Assembly: GCA_030040825.1 (NCBI GenBank) | Contig: JASHSY010000256.1 | Span: forward strand, 1-5,075 | Direction of reading: 5' to 3' | DNA from: Xanthobacteraceae bacterium | GTDB lineage: Bacteria; Pseudomonadota; Alphaproteobacteria; Rhizobiales; Xanthobacteraceae | Length of the DNA stretch: 5,075 bases | Shown: piece after piece, positions 1 to 5,075 of the stretch | Position numbering within the stretch: the stretch's first letter is position 1 | How the letters are laid out: every line of letters starts with the position of its first letter | Notes under the pieces: model-generated | Seen by the model: only the letters and a program-made list of their open reading frames with translations | Told to the model about the DNA's origin: nothing | The model's database searches: none | Program-made: the position numbers and the translations under genes

Positions 1-506
1 CCGAGCTTGATTTGGTGAAAGAGCGCATCGACGCTACCGCTAAGACGGTCGCCGCCGAGACCAAAGCTTCCGTCAAATATCAGGTCGGCACCATGATCGA
101 GTTGCCTCGCGCGGCGCTCAAGGCGGCCGAGATCGCCCAAACGGCAGAATTCTTTTCCTTCGGCACCAACGACCTCACTCAGACCGCCTTCGGCATCAGC
201 CGCGACGATGCGGCAAGTTTTCTCGGGATTTACACGGCCAAGGGCATTCTTCCCGCCGATCCGTTCGTGTCGATCGATCGCGAGGGCGTCGGCGAATTGG
301 TGCGTATCGCGACCGAGCGAGGGCGCAAGGCGCGGCCTAACATCAAACTCGGCATTTGCGGCGAGCATGGTGGCGATCCGGCCTCGGTCGCGTTCTGCCA
401 CGAGGTCCGGCTCGACTACGTGTCGTGCTCGCCGTTCCGCGTGCCGATCGCACGGCTCGCTGCGGCGCAGGCGGCGTTGGGCAAGCCGGTGAGTTCCACG
501 GCGTAA
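1..506 (+). CDS. ppdK: Pyruvate, phosphate dikinase, C-terminal fragment
   Basis: This is the C-terminal end of pyruvate phosphate dikinase, a cytosolic enzyme that interconverts pyruvate, ATP and phosphate with phosphoenolpyruvate, AMP and pyrophosphate. The gene begins left of the window, and the reading frame is already open at base 3. About 167 residues remain, forming the end of the PEP/pyruvate-binding TIM-barrel domain. Seen directly: MIELPRAAL (Glu codon at 99), FGTNDLTQT (Asn at 168, Asp at 171) and GICGEHGGDP (Cys at 357). From family knowledge, these match Glu745, Asn768, Asp769 and the acid/base Cys831 of the Clostridium symbiosum enzyme. The spacings of 23 and 63 residues are the same. 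The ending SCSPFRVPIARLAAAQAA is also typical. GTNDLTQTAFGISRDD and the dikinase-style end argue against the related PEP synthase or PTS enzyme I. The stop is TAA at 504-506. In this group the enzyme usually serves gluconeogenesis or the PEP-pyruvate node. Confidence 0.96.
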   Translation, partial: ELDLVKERIDATAKTVAAETKASVKYQVGTMIELPRAALKAAEIAQTAEFFSFGTNDLTQTAFGISRDDAASFLGIYTAKGILPADPFVSIDREGVGELVRIATERGRKARPNIKLGICGEHGGDPASVAFCHEVRLDYVSCSPFRVPIARLAAAQAALGKPVSSTA

Positions 507-521
507 GCGCGGGTGCTGTCT

Positions 522-547
522 TTTTGGTTAATAAAGCACAACCAAAA
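522..547. repeat. A/T-rich inverted repeat after ppdK, possible weak terminator
   Basis: TTTTGGTT at 522-529 and AACCAAAA at 540-547 are perfect 8-base inverted arms around a 10-base loop, 15 bases after the ppdK stop. The stem has only two G:C pairs, and its T-run lies on the upstream arm rather than after the hairpin. It is therefore not a standard intrinsic terminator for ppdK. A second short pairing, GTGCT 513-517 with AGCAC 535-539, crosses it, so the two stems would compete or form a knot-like fold. Function is unknown, and chance is a real possibility. Confidence 0.35.
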
Positions 548-551
548 CACG

Positions 552-640
552 ACGCCGCGGCTTGAGCAGAACATCCAAAGCTTGAGAGTTCGCTGATTTC
601 GCTCACCGGCCCGCACCGCGCATCATCGGAGCCGCGTCGT
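552..640. repeat. Long interrupted inverted repeat, possible structured 3' UTR or small RNA
   Basis: The arm ACGCCGCGGCT at 552-562 pairs with AGCCGCGTCGT at 630-640, matching at 10 of 11 positions. Directly inside the left arm, TGAGC at 563-567 can pair with GCTCA at 601-605. Together they could make a branched RNA of about 90 nucleotides. The heptamer GCTTGAG also occurs twice, at 560-566 and 580-586. GC-rich DNA makes such pairings fairly often by chance, so this is a candidate structure only. No promoter or T-tract was recognised that would define it as a separate RNA gene. Confidence 0.3.
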
Positions 641-647
641 TCGGCGA

Positions 648-668
648 TTAACGCGTCCGCAACGTTAA
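648..668. promoter_or_regulatory. Dyad TTAACG-N9-CGTTAA, possible operator
   Basis: TTAACG at 648-653 and CGTTAA at 663-668 are perfect inverted 6-base half-sites separated by 9 bases. The dyad lies about 85 bases upstream of the cell wall hydrolase start. Size and symmetry suit a dimeric transcription factor bound across one and a half to two helical turns. The half-sites contain the TTAAC core seen in CtrA sites of alphaproteobacteria, but the arrangement is inverted and does not match the direct TTAA-N7-TTAA consensus. The regulator is unknown. Confidence 0.35.
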
Positions 669-681
669 CCCGACAATATTT

Positions 682-696
682 GAATGTGTCGCATTC
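682..696. promoter_or_regulatory. Dyad GAATG-N5-CATTC, possible operator
   Basis: GAATG at 682-686 and CATTC at 692-696 form a perfect inverted repeat with a 5-base spacer. Its centre lies about 31 bases from the centre of the preceding TTAACG dyad, close to three helical turns, so both would face the same side of the DNA. Five-base arms are short and can arise by chance. As RNA it could also fold as a small hairpin in the leader of the hydrolase. Confidence 0.25.
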
Positions 697-752
697 GCGC
701 CACTGCGGCAGCGTTTGCTTAATAACGGGAAGCGTCGCTTTTTCAGCGTCGC

Positions 753-2384
753 GTGAGGGTGATGGTAGCGTTGCGTATGCGGCCGTTGGCCGCGTTATCG
801 GGTCCGTTCTGGTTCAGCGCGTTCTGCGTGGCGTTTGCGCCGACGGCGACCGGCTTCCAGGATCTCTCGACGTTTCTGGCGCACCAGCCTGGCGTGACGG
901 AACAGTCGCACGAACATCTCATCGCTTCGCCGTTCGGGACCATTCATGCCGCGACCTTCCGCTTCTCGCGCCCGATCGGCACGACAGTTCCCGAGTTTGC
1001 CGCCCAGCCGGTGAATTTCGATCCGCGCGCGCTTGACGTGAAAGTGTGGACAGCCGGCGAGCCGCCGTTGGCGCGTGCAGCGCTGCACGTCGAATATCCG
1101 ACGGTCAACCGGCGTCTCAAAGGCGATCGTATGCCGCTGCCGCAGGCCGCTCCGGCCGCCAGCGCGCCGCAGAACGCGCCGCAATTGCAGCCAATCAGCG
1201 CGCCGTCGCCGTTACCTGCAAACCCGCCGGCGCCGATTACTTCGCGGCCGAAGAGCGCCGAGCGTATCGATACTCCGTCCGCGTCGTTGCCATTTGCTGC
1301 CGCCGGTGATGCGTTCGGCTCGTTGCCGGATGCCCGACGGCCCGGCGATGGGGCGGTTGCCGACGAAGCGTTCGGCTCGCTGCCCGATGAGCAACAGCGC
1401 ACCGACAACGCGGCTGCGGTTGTCGCCAACGTAGATACCGAAGACGATGCGACACTTGCCGACCGGCCACCGGAAATCGCGGCCGCCGGCGAGAACGATC
1501 AAAGCGAAGCGGGGGCCTCCTCGTTTGCGTCGCTGTCCTTCCTCGATGAAGATCCGGCAGAGCGCACCGCCCAACTCTATTTTGGCGTCGGCACCGCCAG
1601 TGCGCGTAATGGACTGGAGCAATGGGCGCCCGGCGCCGAGCCGATCCTGGTATCACCCGCCACGGTCGATCCTGACATCAAGCTGTCGGCGCTGGAGGGG
1701 TCCATCGAAACCGGCGCAGGCGGCGAAAGCCTCGCGCGTAAGGATCACGGGCCGCAAAGCCCGGCCGAGCGGCTCGGTCTTGTTGGTAAGCCCCGTGCGA
1801 AAGCCGAAAAGTGCCTCGCCGACGCTGTGTATTTCGAAGCCCGCGGCGAACCGCTGAAGGGGCAGGAGGCGGTCGCGCAAGTGGTGATGAACCGGGTTTT
1901 CTCCGGCTTCTATCCGAACGACGTGTGCGGCGTGGTTTATCAAAACGCCAACCGTCACCTCGCCTGCCAGTTCACCTTTGCCTGCGAAGGCAAGGATCTA
2001 AGTCGCATCGACGAACCCGACATGTGGACGCAAGCCAAGCGGATCGCCAAGGACACGCTCGACGGCAAAATCTGGCTCGCCGATGTCGGTCACGCCACCC
2101 ATTATCACGCCTATTGGGTGCATCCGAGCTGGGTCCACGAAATGAAAAAGATGTACAGCCTTGGCGTCCACACCTTCTACCGGCCGCGCGCCTGGGCGGA
2201 CGGCCCCGATGTGCCGGCGTGGATCGGCGATGCTGCGGCAATAGCTCGCCCGCCTGCCGCCACGACGGAAAATCCCGCGGCGGCCAAGGAACCTTCGGCT
2301 TCGACGACCGACAACAGCAAAGGTCCGCAAGCGGCGGTTTCGCCCGAGCCTGCGGCCAAGGCAACGCAAACCGCCAAACTCTAA
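753..2384 (+). CDS. SleB-type cell wall hydrolase, membrane-targeted
   Basis: This 543-residue protein ends in a Hydrolase_2 (SleB-like) domain at about residues 350-480, a family that cleaves the glycan strands of peptidoglycan. Seen directly: CLADAVYFEARGEP carries the conserved Glu362 expected to be catalytic. It is followed by QAVAQVVMNRV-type helix sequence, the CQFTFACEG segment and the block HATHYHAYWVHPSW (447-459). Residues 11-30 are a hydrophobic segment after a basic start, a signal peptide or membrane anchor, so the protein should act in the periplasm. Residues 31-125 contain an ASPFGTIHAATFRFSRPIGT stretch of unknown role. Residues 126-345 are a Pro/Ala-rich then acidic, probably disordered, linker holding a repeated AFGSLPD. 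The tail from about 495 is Ala/Pro/Thr-rich. The start is uncertain: GTG 753, GTG 759, ATG 762 and ATG 777 are all in frame, and GAGGG at 755-759 is too close to 762 to decide. Tandem stops TAA TAG end it. The name sleB comes from spore biology and is not implied here. Confidence 0.9.
   Translation: MRVMVALRMRPLAALSGPFWFSAFCVAFAPTATGFQDLSTFLAHQPGVTEQSHEHLIASPFGTIHAATFRFSRPIGTTVPEFAAQPVNFDPRALDVKVWTAGEPPLARAALHVEYPTVNRRLKGDRMPLPQAAPAASAPQNAPQLQPISAPSPLPANPPAPITSRPKSAERIDTPSASLPFAAAGDAFGSLPDARRPGDGAVADEAFGSLPDEQQRTDNAAAVVANVDTEDDATLADRPPEIAAAGENDQSEAGASSFASLSFLDEDPAERTAQLYFGVGTASARNGLEQWAPGAEPILVSPATVDPDIKLSALEGSIETGAGGESLARKDHGPQSPAERLGLVGKPRAKAEKCLADAVYFEARGEPLKGQEAVAQVVMNRVFSGFYPNDVCGVVYQNANRHLACQFTFACEGKDLSRIDEPDMWTQAKRIAKDTLDGKIWLADVGHATHYHAYWVHPSWVHEMKKMYSLGVHTFYRPRAWADGPDVPAWIGDAAAIARPPAATTENPAAAKEPSASTTDNSKGPQAAVSPEPAAKATQTAKL
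1311..1389 (+). repeat. Direct repeat encoding AFGSLPD twice in the hydrolase linker
   Basis: Two 22-base copies at 1311-1332 and 1368-1389 differ at only two positions. Both encode AFGSLPD (residues 187-193 and 206-212), with a period of 57 bases or 19 codons. The bases between the conserved cores are not clearly alike, so either an old tandem duplication has decayed outside the motif or the motif itself is selected. A short hydrophobic-acidic motif repeated in a disordered linker may be a docking site, but this is speculation. Confidence 0.7.
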
Positions 2385-2394
2385 TAGCTTGAGT

Positions 2395-2422
2395 TGCAGC
2401 GCGGATCAGCCATGCGCCTGCA
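2395..2422 (+). repeat. GC-rich hairpin just after the hydrolase stop
   Basis: TGCAG at 2395-2399 pairs with CTGCA at 2418-2422. After one bulged C at 2417, CGC at 2400-2402 pairs with GCG at 2414-2416, giving eight pairs around an 11-base loop. It starts eight bases after the tandem stops, where a transcript-end structure would be expected. No T-tract follows, so it is not a classical intrinsic terminator. It might stabilise the 3' end of the message or be chance. Confidence 0.3.
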
Positions 2423-2441
2423 TTGCCGGCGTAAGTTTCGT

Positions 2442-2470
2442 TTGGGTGATCGGCGTTCACGCCTTATGCT
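2442..2470 (+). promoter_or_regulatory. Candidate sigma-70 promoter for the transporter-reductase unit
   Basis: TTGGGT at 2442-2447 and TATGCT at 2465-2470 are separated by 17 bases, about 30 bases upstream of the chosen transporter ATG. They match the TTGACA and TATAAT consensus at three and four positions. The spacing and location are right, but the match is weak and could be chance. If real, transcription would begin near 2477 and leave a leader of about 26 bases. Confidence 0.25.
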
Positions 2471-2502
2471 GCCGCACTGCAATAACGACCTTTGCGGGAA
2501 CC

Positions 2503-3768
2503 ATGGCCAGCGAACTTTCAAGCCGAAGCGTTGCAGCAAGCGCGGCGGAGCGGTCCGGTTGGCGAACGCCGCTTGTCATTATCAGCTTTGGCTGCCTGAT
2601 TTCGCTGCTTGCTTTCGGACCGCGCTCGACGCTCGGCTTTTTCCTGACGCCGATGTCGAGTGCGCATCACTGGGGTCGCGACGTCTTCGCGTTCGCCCTG
2701 GCGATCCAGAATCTGCTGTGGGGCGCGGGCCAGCCGCTTGCCGGCATTCTCGCCGACCGTTTTGGCGCTCCGCGCGTGCTTTGTACTGGCGCCATTCTCT
2801 ACGCTCTCGGCTTGGCGCTGATGACTTATTCGGCCAGCGCTCCGATGCTCGATCTCTCGGCTGGCGTGCTGACGGGATTTGGCCTTGCCGGCTCGTCATT
2901 CATGGTCGTTCTTGCAGCGTTTGGCAAACTATTGCCGCCGCATTGGCGATCGACTGCATTCGGTGCCGGAACTGCGGCAGGCTCGTTCGGTCAGTTCCTC
3001 TATTCGCCGGTCGCCGTGCTGCTGATGGATCAATTCGGCTGGCAGCAGACGATCTTGATTTTTGCATTCAGCATGATGGCGGTGCTGCCGCTTTCGCTCG
3101 CGCTGGCGACACCGAAAAAGGCAGCCGACGGCCCGACGGCCGCACAGGTAGCGTCGCAATCGCTGCGGCAAGCACTTCGCGAAGCGTTCGGCCAGCGTTC
3201 CTATGTGCTGCTCGTGCTGGGCTTCTTCACCTGCGGCTTCCAGCTCCAGTTCATCACCGTCCACCTTCCCGCCTACCTGGTCGATCGCGGCCTTTCTGCG
3301 ACGGTCGGCGGCTGGACGATTGCTTCGATCGGGCTGTTCAACATCATCGGGTCGCTTTCATCCGGCTGGCTCGGCGACCGTATGCCGAAGCGCTACCTGC
3401 TCTCGTTCATCTATTTCTTCCGCGCCGCGGCGATCCTTGCTTTCGTCTGGTTTCCGGTCACGCCGTTCACCTGCATCGCGTTCGGCGCCACTATGGGGCT
3501 GATGTGGCTTTCAACCGTGCCGCCGACCAACGGCATCATCGCCGTCATGTTCGGCACGCAATGGCTGGCGACGCTTTCGGGGCTTGCCTTCTTCAGCCAT
3601 CAGGTCGGTGGTTTTCTTGGCGTCTGGCTCGGCGGCATCGTTTTCGACCGCACCGGTTCCTACGACGCGGTTTGGTGGCTGGCGATTGCATTCGGCATTA
3701 TTTCGGGCGTGATCAATTTGCCGATCGTGGAGCGGCCGGTCGCTCGCCTCGCGGCGATGCCGGCTTGA
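2503..3768 (+). CDS. Major facilitator transporter, monocarboxylate/oxalate-formate type
   Basis: This 421-residue inner-membrane protein has the usual length and about twelve hydrophobic segments of a major facilitator transporter, with a basic cytoplasmic loop near residues 203-232 dividing the halves. Motif A in loop 2-3 reads GILADRFGAPR (81-91), and its second-half counterpart reads GWLGDRMPKR (288-297). The early stretch GFFLTPMSSAHHWGRD followed by GAGQPLAGILADRFG resembles the monocarboxylate/oxalate-formate antiporter branch. An organic acid is therefore a likely substrate, but it cannot be fixed from sequence. ATG 2503 was chosen because the hydrophobic core follows about 20 residues later and GGGAA lies at 2496-2500, although that spacing is short. 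An in-frame TTG at 2389 would add 38 Cys-rich residues unlike a transporter N-terminus and would begin right at the previous stop. The reductase gene begins 4 bases after the stop, so the two are probably co-transcribed and translationally coupled. Confidence 0.9.
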   Translation: MASELSSRSVAASAAERSGWRTPLVIISFGCLISLLAFGPRSTLGFFLTPMSSAHHWGRDVFAFALAIQNLLWGAGQPLAGILADRFGAPRVLCTGAILYALGLALMTYSASAPMLDLSAGVLTGFGLAGSSFMVVLAAFGKLLPPHWRSTAFGAGTAAGSFGQFLYSPVAVLLMDQFGWQQTILIFAFSMMAVLPLSLALATPKKAADGPTAAQVASQSLRQALREAFGQRSYVLLVLGFFTCGFQLQFITVHLPAYLVDRGLSATVGGWTIASIGLFNIIGSLSSGWLGDRMPKRYLLSFIYFFRAAAILAFVWFPVTPFTCIAFGATMGLMWLSTVPPTNGIIAVMFGTQWLATLSGLAFFSHQVGGFLGVWLGGIVFDRTGSYDAVWWLAIAFGIISGVINLPIVERPVARLAAMPA

Positions 3769-3772
3769 TGCG

Positions 3773-4759
3773 ATGTCGACCTTCAAAGCCATTGTCGTCG
3801 ACAAGGCCGATAGCGGCCAGGTTGTCCGCCTCACCGATTTTGACGAGAAGGATTTGATGGACGGCAACGTCACCGTCGCCGTCGAATATTCCACGCTCAA
3901 CTACAAGGACGGTCTCGCGCTGACCGGCAAGTCGCCGGTGGTGCGGCGTTTCCCGATGATCGCCGGCATCGATTTTGCCGGCACGGTGGAATCCTCCACC
4001 CATCCGGCGTGGAAAGCCGGCGACAAAGTGATCCTCAACGGCTGGGGCCTGGGCGAGACCCACCTCGGCGCTTATGCGCACAAGGCGCGGGTCAAGGGCG
4101 ACTGGCTGGTTCGCCTGCCGGCAGGAATAAGCGCCCGCGATGCGATGGCGATCGGCACCGCCGGTTACACCGCAATGCTGTCGGTGATGGCAATTGAGCG
4201 CGCTGGAATCGTCCCGGCGCGCGGCAGCGTCGTGGTAACCGGCGCTGCGGGCGGCGTGGGGTCGGTGGCAATCGCACTGTTGGCCAAGCTCGGCTACACG
4301 GTTGTCGCGGCGACCGGGCGTCCGGCCGAAGCCGACTACCTCAAAGGACTGGGCGCGGCCGAGATTATCGAGCGCAAGGAATTGACCGGCACGCCGCGCC
4401 CGCTCGCCAAGGAACGCTGGGCCGGCGGTATCGACGCAGTTGGTTCGACGACGCTCGCCAATGTGCTGTCAATGACGCGCTATGGCGGCGCGGTTGCCGC
4501 CTGCGGACTTGCCGGTGGCATGGATCTGCCGACCAGTGTGGCGCCGTTCATCCTGCGCGGAGTTTCGCTGATCGGCATCGACTCGGTCATGTGCCCGCTG
4601 CCGCTGCGGCAGGAAGCCTGGCGGCGTCTCGCAACCGATCTCGACCGCGGCAAGATCGCCGCGATGACCAGCGAAATCGGGCTCGCTGATGTGATTGCGG
4701 CCGGCGCACGCATCATTGCCGGCGAAGTGCGCGGCCGCATTGTGGTAAAAATTCGGTAA
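3773..4759 (+). CDS. acuI: Acrylyl-CoA reductase (NADPH), AcuI/YhdH family
   Basis: This 328-residue cytosolic enzyme belongs to the zinc-free medium-chain dehydrogenase/reductase superfamily and has the length typical of AcuI/YhdH. Members reduce acrylyl-CoA to propionyl-CoA with NADPH, in 3-hydroxypropionate and DMSP/acrylate breakdown or to remove toxic acrylyl-CoA. Seen directly: a GroES-like N-terminal half with STLNYKDGLALTGKSPVV (40-57), PMIAGIDFAGTV (61-72) and NGWGLGETHLGAYA (89-102). Then come AIGTAGYTAM (126-135) and a Rossmann glycine motif GAAGGVGSVA (157-166). TGRP at 181-184 is where family members hold the NADPH phosphate. The cysteine cluster of zinc-dependent relatives is absent. 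ATG 3773 gives the standard MSTFKAIVVDK start. No clear ribosome site precedes it, which fits coupling to the transporter ending at 3768. Tandem stops TAA TAA close it. A generic quinone oxidoreductase is less likely because the NYKD-LTGKSP and GWGLGETHLGA blocks are specific to this subfamily. Confidence 0.92.
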   Translation: MSTFKAIVVDKADSGQVVRLTDFDEKDLMDGNVTVAVEYSTLNYKDGLALTGKSPVVRRFPMIAGIDFAGTVESSTHPAWKAGDKVILNGWGLGETHLGAYAHKARVKGDWLVRLPAGISARDAMAIGTAGYTAMLSVMAIERAGIVPARGSVVVTGAAGGVGSVAIALLAKLGYTVVAATGRPAEADYLKGLGAAEIIERKELTGTPRPLAKERWAGGIDAVGSTTLANVLSMTRYGGAVAACGLAGGMDLPTSVAPFILRGVSLIGIDSVMCPLPLRQEAWRRLATDLDRGKIAAMTSEIGLADVIAAGARIIAGEVRGRIVVKIR

Positions 4760-4781
4760 TAACCGCAAAAATTATCAAGTA

Positions 4782-4810
4782 TTTTCACTGCCGCAGGTAG
4801 CCGCTATGGT
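4782..4810 (+). promoter_or_regulatory. Candidate sigma-70 promoter for the exported protein gene
   Basis: TTTTCA at 4782-4787 and TATGGT at 4805-4810 are 17 bases apart, each matching four of six consensus bases. The site lies 60 bases before the ATG at 4870 and after the tandem stops of the reductase gene. Transcription would start near 4817. The local A/T-richness fits a promoter, but the boxes are imperfect and no start-site data are visible here. Confidence 0.35.
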
Positions 4811-4811
4811 A

Positions 4812-4848
4812 AGGGGACGGTTAAGAAATTTTGCTAGCTTCCGCCCCT
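4812..4848 (+). repeat. Bulged stem-loop in the leader of the exported protein gene
   Basis: AGGGG at 4812-4816 pairs with CCCCT at 4844-4848. After a single bulged A at 4817, CGG at 4818-4820 pairs with CCG at 4841-4843. Inside these, AAG at 4823-4825 can pair with CTT at 4838-4840. The stem totals eight to eleven pairs. No T-tract follows, so it does not look like a terminator for the reductase gene. It ends 11 bases before the ribosome site and could be a leader structure or a DNA-level operator. If transcription starts near 4817, the left arm would be partly lost from the RNA, so the promoter call and an RNA role for this stem conflict. Confidence 0.35.
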
Positions 4849-4859
4849 GTACCTGCTGT

Positions 4860-4863
4860 GGAG
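4860..4863 (+). promoter_or_regulatory. Ribosome binding site GGAG
   Basis: GGAG at 4860-4863 lies six bases before the ATG at 4870, a good Shine-Dalgarno match and spacing. It decides the start of the exported protein gene, which runs off the right edge of the window. Confidence 0.65.
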
Positions 4864-4869
4864 TCGTCG

Positions 4870-5075
4870 ATGTTGCTGCGCGTCGCCATCGTCTGTGCCT
4901 GTGTTTTCGGAGCTTCCGCGGCGGTCGCCGAGGAACTTGGACCGGAGCAGGCGAAGGCGTTCGTGGTCGGCAAGCTGTTTGCCTACACCTGCTTTGACGG
5001 AACCGCGGGCATGGGTCGCATCTTCGCCGATGGTTCGGTGGTCGGCACCATCCGGCCGGGCGGCAAGGGTGAGGC
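4870..5075 (+). CDS. Small exported protein of unknown function, N-terminal part
   Basis: The first 68 codons of a gene are present, open to the right edge with no stop. The protein starts MLLRVAIVCACVFGASAAVA, a classic signal peptide with a short basic start, a hydrophobic core and an AVA cleavage site before Glu21. The mature protein should be periplasmic or secreted. The visible mature part runs EELGPEQAKAFVVGKLFAYT, then a Cys at residue 42 and a Gly- and Asp-rich segment, FDGTAGMGRIFADGSVVGTI, that looks like paired beta strands. The style resembles small conserved exported proteins of Bradyrhizobium relatives, but I cannot assign a function. Start choice rests on GGAG at 4860-4863 and the signal peptide. 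Cys9 and Cys11 lie in the signal peptide core and do not form a convincing lipobox. The gene is separated from the reductase by 110 bases and probably has its own promoter. Confidence 0.82.
   Translation, partial: MLLRVAIVCACVFGASAAVAEELGPEQAKAFVVGKLFAYTCFDGTAGMGRIFADGSVVGTIRPGGKGE

Larger units (their letters stand above)
507..752. other. Non-coding gap between ppdK and the cell wall hydrolase
   Basis: I see no convincing gene in these 246 bases. The short open frames crossing it run into the flanking genes out of frame and have no recognisable protein character. The gap holds an A/T-rich inverted repeat at 522-547, a longer interrupted inverted repeat at 552-640, and two small dyads at 648-668 and 682-696. 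An 8-base direct repeat (AGCGTCGC at 731-738 and 745-752) abuts the hydrolase start. There is no clear T-tract terminator for ppdK and no clear sigma-70 promoter. The hydrolase promoter should nevertheless lie here, because its gene faces the same way after a wide gap. Confidence 0.6.

Noticed and set aside
648..680. CtrA binding site
   Set aside because: TTAA elements are present, but none shows the direct TTAA-N7-TTAA arrangement. The nearest pair is 13 bases apart and part of an inverted repeat.
680..1036. Open frame of 118 codons starting upstream of the hydrolase
   Set aside because: It overlaps the hydrolase N-terminus in a different frame, has a weak TTG start and shows no protein character. 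The hydrolase frame carries the membrane segment and continues into the catalytic domain.
1972..2460. Minus-strand open frame of 162 codons across the end of the hydrolase gene
   Set aside because: Antisense shadow of a well-supported coding region, with low-complexity Arg/Pro-rich translation and no recognisable domain.
2389..2502. Extending the transporter upstream to the TTG at 2389
   Set aside because: The added 38 residues are Cys-rich and unlike the family's N-terminus, the TTG directly follows the hydrolase tandem stops without a ribosome site, and ATG 2503 gives the normal length.
3768..3770. ATG overlapping the transporter stop (TGATG) as the reductase start
   Set aside because: It is in a different frame from the reductase. 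The ATG at 3773 gives the expected family N-terminus.
2394..3857. Long + strand open frame of 487 codons overlapping the transporter in another frame
   Set aside because: Its translation is Arg/Ala/His-rich with no hydrophobic segments or motifs, as expected for a shadow of GC-rich coding sequence. The overlapping frame gives a clear 12-helix transporter.
4754..4765. CGGT-AATA-ACCG hairpin at the reductase stop as a terminator
   Set aside because: Only four base pairs and no T-tract follows, so it is too weak to support a terminator call.
4806..4997. Open frame of 63 codons overlapping the start of the exported protein
   Set aside because: The competing frame from 4870 has a good ribosome site, a textbook signal peptide and stays open to the edge, whereas this frame is Arg/Cys-rich without features.

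Overview
The window reads as ordinary chromosome from a GC-rich alphaproteobacterium. The protein styles best fit Hyphomicrobiales near Bradyrhizobium, Rhodopseudomonas or related Xanthobacteraceae. This placement is an inference from protein character and codon use. No phage, insertion-sequence, CRISPR, tRNA or rRNA signal was seen. All supported genes lie on the + strand.

Layout: (1) up to 506, the C-terminal end of pyruvate phosphate dikinase (ppdK), with catalytic residues in the family's spacing. (2) 507-752, a non-coding gap holding several inverted repeats, including two short dyads just upstream of the next gene. (3) 753-2384, a membrane-targeted SleB-type cell wall hydrolase with a long disordered linker, an internal 7-residue repeat and a C-terminal catalytic domain. 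(4) 2385-2502, a short gap with a possible hairpin and a possible promoter. (5) 2503-3768, a 12-helix major facilitator transporter of monocarboxylate/oxalate-formate antiporter type. (6) 3773-4759, an AcuI/YhdH-type acrylyl-CoA reductase, 4 bases after the transporter stop. (7) 4760-4869, a short gap with a candidate promoter and a bulged hairpin. (8) From 4870 past the right edge, the start of a small exported protein of unknown function.

The transporter and the reductase are almost certainly one transcription unit. A carboxylate importer feeding an acyl-CoA reductase is a reasonable reading, but the substrate cannot be read from the sequence. The hydrolase and the exported protein act in the envelope and look functionally unrelated to the pair.

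I did not find a convincing new biological system. The items most worth a second look are the paired dyads and the long inverted repeat in 507-752, the transporter-reductase pair, the hydrolase's non-catalytic N-terminal half, and the hairpin in front of the exported protein.
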